From a virus: DNA of 41,817 bases. Positions 30,657 through 38,209 of this stretch are shown piece after piece (within the stretch, counting starts at the first letter, position 1; every line of letters starts with the position of its first letter). The notes under the pieces are model-generated. The model saw only the letters and a list, made by a program, of their open reading frames with translations. It ran no database searches and had not been told where the DNA came from. A program made the position numbers and the translations under genes. The DNA lies in the IMG/VR virus record IMGVR_UViG_3300033571_000858, positions 1-41,817 of that record; one strand, 5' to 3'.

Positions 30657-30934
30657 TAAGCCACCTGCTGTAATATTGCAGGCGGTATGTATTCTCTGTC
30701 CATGTAACCAATTTGACTGCTATTTGTTCTTGCTTTATTCAGTGCATCATAAATTTCATTATCAAATCTAATACCATTGCTGTCCACATGTTGTAGCACA
30801 TGATTTACACTGAAGCCATATTGTTCAGTAACATCATACAACACTTTTGCCAAACCTTTGGCGTGTGTTGGTGTAAAATTTAAATGTAGCAATCTACCGT
30901 ATATTATATCGTATTTGTTTGTTTCTAATGACAT
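30656..30934 (-). CDS. Small conserved phage protein beside gp4
   Basis: A 92-residue protein with helix-rich sequence (THAKGLAKVLYDVTEQYGFS, NEIYDALNKARTNSSQIGYM). Ribosome site GAGGTGG. It sits between the tube-like protein and gp4, overlapping both by a few bases, so it is probably made with virion genes. In T4 the gene next to 4 is 53 (baseplate wedge), but this protein is too short and I see no gp53 features. Function unknown. Confidence 0.65.
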   Translation of the reverse strand: MSLETNKYDIIYGRLLHLNFTPTHAKGLAKVLYDVTEQYGFSVNHVLQHVDSNGIRFDNEIYDALNKARTNSSQIGYMDREYIPPAILQQVA

Positions 30935-31803
30935 TATACGCCACCTCTAGTTCCGCGATCTCTGCCACCAATAGCATTATTAGCTCTAGCATTGGCGATA
31001 GCACTTGCTTCTTTAAATGACAATCCATTTAAAGAAGCAGCTGGAAGATTAACTGCTGTCTCAGATGCTTTGATTTGATCTTGTGCCATTTTTTGATTTA
31101 AGGCTACTTGATCTTGTGCTTGTTTTATAAATGCCTGGGCATTTGGATTACTTGCTGTTTGCTGTTGTGTTTTTTCTGACTTTTGAGCTCCAGCTGTTTT
31201 GCCATCGTCGTAGGTCACGCTTTCGTATCTAAAACCAATTTGCCAAGTTACTGCTTCGCTGGCGCTGTAATCTATAGTATCATGCTGTACGTCAACTATT
31301 TTTGGACGCCACAATGTTATTGTTCTTGTATTATCAGAACCATAGAATTGTGTTATCTCAATCTTATCTATTGGAGCATCTTTTCCGGTGTCTAATAATT
31401 TAACACCAAAAGGAGTATCACCAAAACCAGTACGAAAACTTTCTTTGGCAGGTTGAAAACTGTTACTGATAATGCCCATGTATGCTTTGATGAAATTCAT
31501 AAACCTATTATCTAATGTATCTGTAAATGAAATACTAACAGGTTCAAAATTTATTCTTGTAGGTACGTGATGTCTTATATTCCACGAATTTGCAACTTCT
31601 GTTTCAACACTATATTTCGGTAGCTCAACCGATCTTATGCAATCAAATATTAATCGTGCCGGACCCTGCAACGCTGGGGCCTTGGCCGTAGGAGCTTGAT
31701 ATTGACTACTAAAGAATTCTACTTTAAAATGATACTTTAGGCGAGCAGCTTTTTGCTCGCCTAATAAACCGTACCATTTCTGTGCGTCAGTTAATGCCGC
31801 CAT
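30934..31803 (-). CDS. Tail tube-like protein, possible baseplate tube initiator (gp54-like)
   Basis: A 289-residue protein. Residues 25-200 look like a tail-tube fold: IRSVELPKYSVETEVANSWN, VPTRINFEPVSISFTDTLDN, RTITLWRPKIVDVQHDTIDY and AVTWQIGFRYESVTYDD. The remainder is a disordered Gln/Ala-rich tail. T4 has two tube-fold baseplate proteins (gp48, gp54) besides gp19, and position next to gp19 supports one of these. Which one cannot be decided here. It has an AAAGGTAG site. Confidence 0.6.
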   Translation of the reverse strand: MAALTDAQKWYGLLGEQKAARLKYHFKVEFFSSQYQAPTAKAPALQGPARLIFDCIRSVELPKYSVETEVANSWNIRHHVPTRINFEPVSISFTDTLDNRFMNFIKAYMGIISNSFQPAKESFRTGFGDTPFGVKLLDTGKDAPIDKIEITQFYGSDNTRTITLWRPKIVDVQHDTIDYSASEAVTWQIGFRYESVTYDDGKTAGAQKSEKTQQQTASNPNAQAFIKQAQDQVALNQKMAQDQIKASETAVNLPAASLNGLSFKEASAIANARANNAIGGRDRGTRGGV

Positions 31804-31812
31804 TTACTACCT

Positions 31813-32433
31813 TTAAATTGCGCTGTTGCCTGCGCCAATTGCCATAACGCCAGTAGTTAAGCCGCCTGTTGTAGTAGCGGACTCAACTTGAGTGTCATGG
31901 ATATCAGCAGCATCAAAGCGGATTTGCAATGTGATAGTCATTACGTCACTTGTAGAATAGTTGTTCTCACCATAGTTAGCATTTTGAATAAAGCATCCGT
32001 TCATGCTCCATGTCTCAATTACTACGCCTGGCTGACTTCCGTCTAATTGTTCAATTACAAGACCAAACTTATAATCACGGCCGGCTACTGGAGCACTTTG
32101 TTGTCCTTGATTAAGTTGTTTTTGCAATTGGCTGGCTACGTGCTTGGTTACTGTACCATTGATATCATCACGTAATGTCAATGTAACTGGTTCCCATGTA
32201 TGCTTGCCAGCAAGATAAGCCTTGCTGTTGTATGCATCTAATGTAATTTCGTCGTGCGTTATGCTTGGTCTAGTTACACTTACTACGTTTTGAGTAAGTG
32301 CAACTGTTGTGCCGCCTTCGCGACCAAAGTTATAAGCAATAACTCTGAATCGATATTGAAGTTTCGGCATAACCATAGCGTTATCACCGCCTAGGCCTGC
32401 TGTAGGAACTCCAAATTTTGTTAAATCTGCCAT
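31813..32433 (-). CDS. 19: Tail tube protein gp19
   Basis: A 206-residue protein directly downstream of the sheath gene. Beta segments VMPKLQYRFRVIAYNFGREG, NVVSVTRPSITHDEITLDAY, HTWEPVTLTLRDDINGT and WSMNGCFIQNANYGENNYST match the T4 gp19 tube fold (163 residues). It forms hexameric rings inside the sheath and conducts DNA. It has an AAGGAG ribosome site and its own late promoter, as expected for a high-copy protein. Confidence 0.92.
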   Translation of the reverse strand: MADLTKFGVPTAGLGGDNAMVMPKLQYRFRVIAYNFGREGGTTVALTQNVVSVTRPSITHDEITLDAYNSKAYLAGKHTWEPVTLTLRDDINGTVTKHVASQLQKQLNQGQQSAPVAGRDYKFGLVIEQLDGSQPGVVIETWSMNGCFIQNANYGENNYSTSDVMTITLQIRFDAADIHDTQVESATTTGGLTTGVMAIGAGNSAI

Positions 32434-32455
32434 GTGTATTCTCCTTGGGCTATGT

Positions 32456-32463
32456 TATTTATC
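32456..32463 (-). promoter_or_regulatory. Late promoter GATAAATA of the tube gene
   Basis: GATAAATA on the minus strand, overlapping the stop codon of gp18, 23 bases before the gp19 ATG. The AAGGAG site lies between. Confidence 0.65.
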
Positions 32464-34855
32464 AGGCTGATAACTCGCCGGTGTTGACTACACGAATTGG
32501 AATGTAGATAAATTCAGCCGCTTTAACTGGCTCAATAGCTACATCAATGTATAATTCGTTTCTGTCAATCTTGGCAGGTGTGTTGTTTGTTTCGTCACAA
32601 ACAACGATGTAATCATAAATTGCTCGTTTGCCAAGCAAGTCAGACAAGAAGCCATCGAATACTTGTTTAGCATTAGCACGAGTAATTCTATCATTAGGTT
32701 CAAAGATAAATGGTCTTGCTAAAGGATCAAAACGTTCACGCAAGTATGCAATTAAACGAGCAACGTTTACGCGATCTAGTGCGCTGGCAAAACTTTGTAG
32801 TGTACGCTGACCGAACACATATAAACCTTGTCCTGGGAAACGTGCGATTGGGTTAATACCAACTCTGCTACCATCACCATACAATGTGTCACGTTGGCCG
32901 TTTGTTAGTGCTACTGGAATAAATTCACCTTCGTTGTTAATGTAACCAACGTTACTTGCGTTTGTTACGACACCACGTGTTAAACCAGCCGGTGCAAACC
33001 AAGGATAAGCAACTTGGTCGTTGTACGCCATTGTGCGTAATACGATATGACTTGCAGGGACAACAACATCGTTGCCATTTAAATCGCTAGTAATACCGCT
33101 TGGATAGTAAGCTGCTGCTGTATTAGTTGCAGTAATAATACCAGCTTCGCCGTTAACTGTTGCATTGTTACCTGTCATCCAGTTAATTAGTTCTTGACCT
33201 TGTGGACGTAAACGGAATGGTGTATCAACGATAATGAAACCAGTTTCTTTACGATCTGTGTTCAATGAAACCATTTCGTCTAATAGTTCAGGATAACCAG
33301 GAGCAGCAATCAATGTAAAGAAAGTTGTTTCTTCACGAATCTGTGTGTTTGAATTCACAGCCGCTTGCATTGCTTTAACTACTGCTTGACGCTGTGCCTT
33401 ACGTAACATGAATGGACGACCGTCTGTCATGTTGCCGCTGTATGTGTTCCATACATCATTTGTGGCATCATAACGCTTGACGTTACCTGTGCTTACCATG
33501 CTATTCCATAAGATAATGCCATCTGGATATAGTAACGGATCTGGAGCTTCATTATCTACTGGTGTTGCGCCGCCGTTGTTACTTGTATCAGATGCCACGT
33601 TAGTTAGGTCAGCAAACACAACACCGTTTGGTGTAGTTTGATCTGCTACGTCGCGCTCTACCCATGTTGAACCGTCGAATTGTTGGATACGAGGATAATT
33701 CTCTACATCGCTACTATCAATCCAAACGTCGCCTGCTGCTGGAGAGCTAGGTGAAGTAGAATCAATGGTAATATTAGCAGTAAGTGGTTCCCAGTTGCCA
33801 TTTGATTTAATATACAAGTCTGCCATTAAATCAGTGTTATACCATAATGCACCGTCTGCTGTTTCGCCACGTGGTGCGTCTATACCGGCTTGTTCATCTA
33901 AAGATGTCCAATTAGAACCATCATATATTCTTAGTGCAATATTAGCAGAACCAGCACTAACTCTTGCGTAAATTTTTCCAGCTGATAGTGCAGCACCAAA
34001 GCCTGTAGTTGCAGCAGAATCTGATGCATAGCTAGAAACGCTTTGTGTTACCCATGGACTCTTAGCAGGTAAATTGCCAGCTACATACTTTTTAACAATA
34101 ACTTTCAAACCATTATTTGGATTTGTTGTTTTGATCCATAAATCGCCAGCTGCTGTTGACGTAGGTATAGTGTAGTGTGGGCTAGCGAATACTGTTTTGC
34201 TTAATGCAACGTTGGTACAAATTACCCAGCTTCCGCTTACTTTTTTGTAAATTTGATAACTAGCAACTACACTAGTAGCTACTATTGCATAATCACCATT
34301 TGAACCTACTGAAGCATCAGGAAGCAGGCCTGCTCCATTAGCAGTGTCTGATGGATCAGTGATTATTGTTAAAGATTGTTCTTCCCAGTTTGAAGAACCA
34401 GAAGCAGTAGCTTCGAAAAGTCCCATAGAACTTGATGTTAAATCAAACCAAAATGTTCCATTAGCAGGAGCACCGGATGGCTCAACTATAGTTGGTTCTA
34501 ATTGTGCTAGATCGATATCAGCACGAAGAACGTATGCTCTATTAGCAATGCCTAAATAACTGTAAGCGGCTAATAAACCATATTCGTTTGTTTCTGCTCC
34601 GTGTATAGGCGTACCATCGACAACGCTGAATTGTGGTTGACCAAAAAGTTCTACTAACTCTCTTTGACTAGTTAATAGATAAGGTTTAGCAGCATTCGCT
34701 GGTTTTGTGCCTTCTGCATAACCAGACGCACTGACATTTGATTTGTTTGTTTCTGTAGCTAGAATAATTAACGGTACAGTGCCTTGTCCGGCTGAGCCAT
34801 ATTGGCTTTCATCTGTAACGCTAACTGCTACACCTGGGGATACTAAAGTAGCCAT
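32462..34855 (-). CDS. 18: Contractile tail sheath protein gp18, with inserted repeats
   Basis: A 797-residue sheath subunit that contracts to push the tube into the host. The conserved ends are clear: MATLVSPGVAVSVTDESQYG at the start and PFRLRPQGQELINWMTG, FVFGQRTLQSF-like and YIPIRVVNTGELSA toward the end. Residues 129-400 are an insertion of six short repeats, each ending in an aromatic segment like SGSWVI or DGSTWVERD. T4 gp18 is 659 residues. It has an AAGGAG ribosome site and tandem late promoters. Confidence 0.93.
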   Translation of the reverse strand: MATLVSPGVAVSVTDESQYGSAGQGTVPLIILATETNKSNVSASGYAEGTKPANAAKPYLLTSQRELVELFGQPQFSVVDGTPIHGAETNEYGLLAAYSYLGIANRAYVLRADIDLAQLEPTIVEPSGAPANGTFWFDLTSSSMGLFEATASGSSNWEEQSLTIITDPSDTANGAGLLPDASVGSNGDYAIVATSVVASYQIYKKVSGSWVICTNVALSKTVFASPHYTIPTSTAAGDLWIKTTNPNNGLKVIVKKYVAGNLPAKSPWVTQSVSSYASDSAATTGFGAALSAGKIYARVSAGSANIALRIYDGSNWTSLDEQAGIDAPRGETADGALWYNTDLMADLYIKSNGNWEPLTANITIDSTSPSSPAAGDVWIDSSDVENYPRIQQFDGSTWVERDVADQTTPNGVVFADLTNVASDTSNNGGATPVDNEAPDPLLYPDGIILWNSMVSTGNVKRYDATNDVWNTYSGNMTDGRPFMLRKAQRQAVVKAMQAAVNSNTQIREETTFFTLIAAPGYPELLDEMVSLNTDRKETGFIIVDTPFRLRPQGQELINWMTGNNATVNGEAGIITATNTAAAYYPSGITSDLNGNDVVVPASHIVLRTMAYNDQVAYPWFAPAGLTRGVVTNASNVGYINNEGEFIPVALTNGQRDTLYGDGSRVGINPIARFPGQGLYVFGQRTLQSFASALDRVNVARLIAYLRERFDPLARPFIFEPNDRITRANAKQVFDGFLSDLLGKRAIYDYIVVCDETNNTPAKIDRNELYIDVAIEPVKAAEFIYIPIRVVNTGELSA
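33656..34471 (-). repeat. Six G-D-x-W-like repeats inside the sheath gene
   Basis: Encodes gp18 residues 129-400. Six degenerate repeats of 25-35 residues have the form G-D/T-x-W/F-hydrophobic, then a turn, then strand, then G-x-W (for example AAGDLWIKTTNPNNG, TADGALWYNTD, AAGDVWIDSSD). One more copy lies in gp14 (GDFFLRTDYQPPA). They look like exposed beta modules on the tail surface. Confidence 0.6.
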
Positions 34856-34879
34856 GTTTTCTCCTTAAACGGTTATGTA

Positions 34880-34887
34880 TATTTATA
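34880..34887 (-). promoter_or_regulatory. Late promoter TATAAATA (exact) of gp18
   Basis: TATAAATA on the minus strand, 24 bases before the gp18 ATG, with AAGGAG between. The T4 late consensus is matched at all eight positions. Confidence 0.75.
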
Positions 34888-34907
34888 CGTTCTCGGAGAA
34901 ACCAGGC

Positions 34908-34915
34908 TATTTAGC
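34908..34915 (-). promoter_or_regulatory. Second late promoter GCTAAATA upstream of gp18
   Basis: GCTAAATA on the minus strand, 21 bases upstream of the exact octamer. If active, gp18 has tandem late promoters. Confidence 0.35.
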
Positions 34916-34920
34916 GGAAT

Positions 34921-35553
34921 TCATATTTTCACTGGTTCAGGTTGCACCACTGTTTCTACTTGACTAAACAGTGAATCCAATGTAGAATTGTTATCTAAGA
35001 CATAGTCAAACTTAGTTCCAACCCATGCAGTTTCACTGGCATGAACGCCTAATGCCTTGAGCTTTTCGGCGGCGAATAAATCTCCGTCATTTGCTTTGGC
35101 GGCCATAATATGCCAGCTAGGCAATTCGCCTCTGTTAACACAGATAATACTGCCGCCTGCTTGTTTGATACTAGCAATTTCGTTAGGAAAACGACAATCA
35201 CTGATAACAATATTATCTTTACTTCTGCGTAATTTGTTTTCTACACTAGCAATCCAGATATCGTCGTGAAAGCCTTTTCTGCATACCTCTGTGCCCCAAT
35301 ACTGTAATACCCATCTAGGAGTTAAAGTAGGTATGCCTAGCCTGTTTGCCCACCACGGATCAACTTGTTCCCGCCATTCACGTGCTTCTTTTGTACGACC
35401 TTCGAGCATAACTCTATCCCACCCGAATACTGCGGCTACTGCATCCTTTAATGTATTAGCAAAACTTTCACGGCGAAAGCCATGTACGTTTACTAGATAG
35501 TCTGCAATAGTATCTTTGCCGCTGCCAATAAAACCACATACACCAATAATCAT
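34921..35553 (-). CDS. 1: Deoxynucleoside monophosphate kinase, T4 gp1 type
   Basis: A 210-residue kinase. P-loop GVCGFIGSGKDTIADYL (about residues 4-20), an Arg-rich region (TPRWVLQYWGTEVCRKGFHD) and NIVISDCRFPNEI match T4 gp1, which phosphorylates dNMPs to dNDPs. I start at 35553 because a strong AGAGGAG lies 8 bases upstream; the start at 35574 would add seven residues before the P-loop strand. Its ATG overlaps the nucleotidase stop (ATGA). Confidence 0.88.
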   Translation of the reverse strand: MIIGVCGFIGSGKDTIADYLVNVHGFRRESFANTLKDAVAAVFGWDRVMLEGRTKEAREWREQVDPWWANRLGIPTLTPRWVLQYWGTEVCRKGFHDDIWIASVENKLRRSKDNIVISDCRFPNEIASIKQAGGSIICVNRGELPSWHIMAAKANDGDLFAAEKLKALGVHASETAWVGTKFDYVLDNNSTLDSLFSQVETVVQPEPVKI

Positions 35554-36038
35554 TTTAATGTCTCCTCTAGCCACACTTTACAATCTTCCCAGTTTTTGTA
35601 CATATGAGCTCTTCCGCCTGCGCGAATCCATTCTTCGCAGTTACTGGGTCTATCGTCAATCAAAATATCTCCTGGTTCGCATCTTACCCACTTGTCATGA
35701 CTATATGGTCCAAGGAAAACAGGGATATGCGGAAAGTGGTCATGCGCCCACCATACTTTGTCTTGCACTGCCCATGGTACATCGTTCTTATGAGGCAATG
35801 CGCTTAAAAAGAATAAACCAGAGTCTGTTCGTCTACAGTATTGTGTGACCCAATCAACTAGTTCATTGGCTCCTGGTTTAAGTGGGAGATGGCGATACAT
35901 TCTTTGATTGTCTTTAAGACGTCGCCATTCGGTGTCTGGGAGAATTTGTGACCAATCCCAACTTGGTCTTTTTAGATATTCGCGAGCTGCCTTCATCCAG
36001 TCAGCAACTACGTCATCCATGTCAAGGTAAATGTTCAT
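35550..36038 (-). CDS. 5'(3')-deoxyribonucleotidase-like HAD phosphatase
   Basis: A 162-residue protein. HAD motif I YLDMDDVVADW includes the nucleophile Asp6 and general acid Asp8; motif IV GDILIDDRPSNCEEW holds the later Asp pair; FFLSALP provides motif II. This fits 5'-nucleotidases of the NT5C type, which release deoxynucleosides from dNMPs. The ATG is needed to keep D6, so no later start is possible. No Shine-Dalgarno; the -10 ends 6 bases before the ATG. Paired by ATGA overlap with dNMP kinase. Confidence 0.85.
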   Translation of the reverse strand: MNIYLDMDDVVADWMKAAREYLKRPSWDWSQILPDTEWRRLKDNQRMYRHLPLKPGANELVDWVTQYCRRTDSGLFFLSALPHKNDVPWAVQDKVWWAHDHFPHIPVFLGPYSHDKWVRCEPGDILIDDRPSNCEEWIRAGGRAHMYKNWEDCKVWLEETLK

Positions 36039-36044
36039 ACTACT

Positions 36045-36073
36045 AGTATATAGCAGTACTTTCTATTTGTCAA
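36045..36073 (-). promoter_or_regulatory. Early promoter TTGACA-N17-TATACT, leaderless
   Basis: TTGACA-N17-TATACT on the minus strand. The -10 ends 6 bases before the ATG at 36038, so the start site should be the A of ATG. The promoter lies inside the end of the 63-residue gene. Confidence 0.7.
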
Positions 36074-36254
36074 TGGGTTTTTCGCCAGTCAATGAAGGTC
36101 TAGCAAACCATAATTTAAACCATTCATCTGTACCAGGTCGAATATTATGCTTACGCTGGTACTCTCCTTTTTCTGTGCCGATTTCTCCTGTGACTGGACT
36201 TTGTGCTTGCTTATCGACACCTGCAAGTACTCTGAGTTTTGCTAGATCATCCAA
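36063..36254 (-). CDS. 63-residue conserved phage protein with LAG motif
   Basis: MDDLAKLRVLAGVDKQAQSP, then GTEKGEYQRKHNIRPGTDEW and FKLWFARPSLTGEKP. I recall a conserved small protein with GT-x-K and I-x-PGT-x-EWFKLWFA words next to neck genes in marine T4-like phages, function unknown. The LAGV at residues 10-13 recurs in 28240-28998. GGAGG lies 12 bases upstream, and it overlaps gp13 by 8 bases, so it is made with gp13. Confidence 0.65.
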   Translation of the reverse strand: MDDLAKLRVLAGVDKQAQSPVTGEIGTEKGEYQRKHNIRPGTDEWFKLWFARPSLTGEKPIDK

Positions 36255-36993
36255 TGATGAATCCTCCGTAGCCGCCGCCGTCTACATAATTCTTTAAATC
36301 TTCTTCGAGTTTTTCCAGGTCTGCTGCCGCTTCGCTTTTCAGTGCATCACCGTTTAAGCTTGTTCCGCCTTGCGGGCCAGCGATAGTAGCAAACTTGGCA
36401 CGAGCTTCGCCTAACATAAATTTGGCTTTGGCAAAGGCATAGTCCTTTAACCATGGACCGGCATATGGATCTATTAGCAAATCTTCGTCATCGCGTTCAA
36501 CCCAGCACCACGCAAATACTGTATCTTCGGCTCTAAACTTACGATGTAACAAAATCTTTTTATCGTTTTGGCTAAATGTAAATGTTACATAACCACCAAA
36601 CATACGAGCCATTAATTCACGACGTCCTGAATATAACTCATAATTCATCAATCCAGCAAAGCTAGAAGATTGCTGTAATAACATATTGTTAAGGTACATA
36701 GCGTTGAACGGTTCAAAGTCAACGCCTGTCTGGCTAATACCCATTGTACCAGTTTGACGAAGCATTACTTCCCTAACCAATTGTACATTCAATGGCAATT
36801 GATATTCTTGCTGTTCTGCTTTAATATCTATAGGGATAAATTTTTCCGCTACTGCTCGACTACTACGCTGTCTATATTTGCGTAAGGACTGATTAATAGC
36901 CAAGTCATAATGTGCAGAATCTAATTCTACATCAACCATTCCTCCGCCAAGTCTAAGTTCTATGTCCTTGGTAATTTCGTCTTTAATACTCAT
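36247..36993 (-). CDS. 13: Neck protein gp13
   Basis: A 248-residue protein. LRKYRQRSSRAVAEKFIPID, MYLNNMLLQQSSSFAG and FAWCWVERDDEDLLIDPYAG, then PWLKDYAFAKAKFMLGEARA and IAGPQGGTSLNGDAL match gp13-type neck proteins of T4-like phages, which seal the filled head for tail attachment with gp14. The ATG is preceded by GGGAG in the 3' arm of a 14-bp hairpin, so translation is likely blocked in read-through mRNA and free in mRNA begun in the hairpin loop. Confidence 0.85.
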   Translation of the reverse strand: MSIKDEITKDIELRLGGGMVDVELDSAHYDLAINQSLRKYRQRSSRAVAEKFIPIDIKAEQQEYQLPLNVQLVREVMLRQTGTMGISQTGVDFEPFNAMYLNNMLLQQSSSFAGLMNYELYSGRRELMARMFGGYVTFTFSQNDKKILLHRKFRAEDTVFAWCWVERDDEDLLIDPYAGPWLKDYAFAKAKFMLGEARAKFATIAGPQGGTSLNGDALKSEAAADLEKLEEDLKNYVDGGGYGGFIIG

Positions 36994-37031
36994 AAAAAAT
37001 CTCCCGCTATGTATATTTAGCGGGAGATTTT
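36994..37031 (-). terminator. Hairpin terminator that also masks the gp13 ribosome site
   Basis: A perfect 14-bp stem (AAAATCTCCCGCTA with TAGCGGGAGATTTT), loop AATATACA and a run of six U (36994-36999) on the minus strand. It can end transcription from the lyase operon. The GGGAG site of gp13 lies in the 3' arm. A late-promoter word, GCTAAATA, spans the 5' arm and loop. Confidence 0.8.
37014..37021 (-). promoter_or_regulatory. Late promoter GCTAAATA in the gp13 hairpin
   Basis: GCTAAATA on the minus strand. Its expected start, near the loop and 3' arm (about 37008), yields mRNA lacking the 5' arm, leaving GGGAG open before the ATG at 36993. Confidence 0.5.
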
Positions 37032-37042
37032 GGTTTTGTTAT

Positions 37043-38209
37043 TTAAAAAAGCAAACAACCTAAAGGTATACCAAATTGCCTGTCCTGACTTGCTGATTTT
37101 GCAGAATTTAAAGGAACTTTTTGTGACAGCCTTGCTGTATTATTGTTAGAAGGATACCAATTTACATACAAATAAATCCACGATCCTGCATAGGGTTGGT
37201 TATACCAATCGGCAAAATTAAAGTTTTGTGCAGTGCCATCTCCGCCGTTGTTATGTCCTGTATTTGCCCATTTAACAATATGTGCAGGATTATCTAATGT
37301 ATTGAGAAATAATTCAACTGCTTTATGCAGTCTATTTTCCAGCACAGGATCTATTGCAACACCAGCTAGTTTAGCCAAATACATAGATGTCATGATTTCG
37401 TTGAGCGAGGAATAATGATACCACATAGCTCTATTTCCACGGGTTGTTCTATCTCTAATGGAACCGTCTTCGTTGACTAGCAGTAAAATATCCTGCATTA
37501 ATCTACGAACCAATGGAGTAGTTGCCGCAACGCCGGATTTATCAGTAATACGCCGTATTTCCCAATGGTATCTTCCCATTCCTAGTCCAAAAAATACATT
37601 GTCGGGATTTGGTGTATTTTCATCCCAAAAATCTAACCAACTCATAATTTTGGCATGTTTAGTTGGCTCATTTTCTTTGGCCCAGTCCGATATAAGACTG
37701 TAAGAAGGTCTAATAGATTCCACCATCTCCATGATAAAGTTATTGTCTTGAATGGCACTCAAATCATTGCCATTTGGATCAACCCATTGGGTACAAGTAC
37801 TATCCCAGCCTGTTGTGGGATTCCAGCAAAGCCTGCTACCTTTAAATGCGTCTGCTACTGCCCAGCGATGAAGATTCGATACCAATGTAGATTTTAAAGC
37901 CGCATCATTTTTCTCTTTTGCAACTGCCGAAAAGTTAGAAAAAGCAATTACAAAATTTTGACTTGATTCTGCGCCCGGAACACTTTTAGAATTATACCAG
38001 TTACTATTCAGGCCCGAGAAATTATATACGGGTTCTGCATTTAATAGTGTTAAAGGATTTTGTACTTGACAACTAATTGTATCTGCATTTATAATAGGCG
38101 GAGGGTCATTAGGCGCTGTTGCCTTATTATTGCCGCTGCCTCCACAAGCAGTTAGCGAACATCCGGTTAATAATGAAATAAGAACTGTGGCAATTAATTG
38201 TGTTTTCAT
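37043..38209 (-). CDS. Lipoprotein with alginate-lyase-like (PL5-type) domain
   Basis: A 388-residue protein with a lipoprotein signal (MKTQLIATVLISLLTGCSLT): lipobox L-T-G-C17, and a second L-T-A-C22. The rest resembles alginate-lyase-type alpha/alpha barrels: FSNFSAVAKEKNDAALKSTL, NLHRWAVADAFKGSR, YSLISDWAKENEP, FGLGMGRYHWEIRR and ALYHYSS-like MWYHYSSLNEIMTSMYLAKL. It would act from the inner or outer membrane on acidic polysaccharide. The catalytic residues are not certain by eye. Its ATG overlaps the upstream stop by 4 bases. Confidence 0.6.
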   Translation of the reverse strand: MKTQLIATVLISLLTGCSLTACGGSGNNKATAPNDPPPIINADTISCQVQNPLTLLNAEPVYNFSGLNSNWYNSKSVPGAESSQNFVIAFSNFSAVAKEKNDAALKSTLVSNLHRWAVADAFKGSRLCWNPTTGWDSTCTQWVDPNGNDLSAIQDNNFIMEMVESIRPSYSLISDWAKENEPTKHAKIMSWLDFWDENTPNPDNVFFGLGMGRYHWEIRRITDKSGVAATTPLVRRLMQDILLLVNEDGSIRDRTTRGNRAMWYHYSSLNEIMTSMYLAKLAGVAIDPVLENRLHKAVELFLNTLDNPAHIVKWANTGHNNGGDGTAQNFNFADWYNQPYAGSWIYLYVNWYPSNNNTARLSQKVPLNSAKSASQDRQFGIPLGCLLF

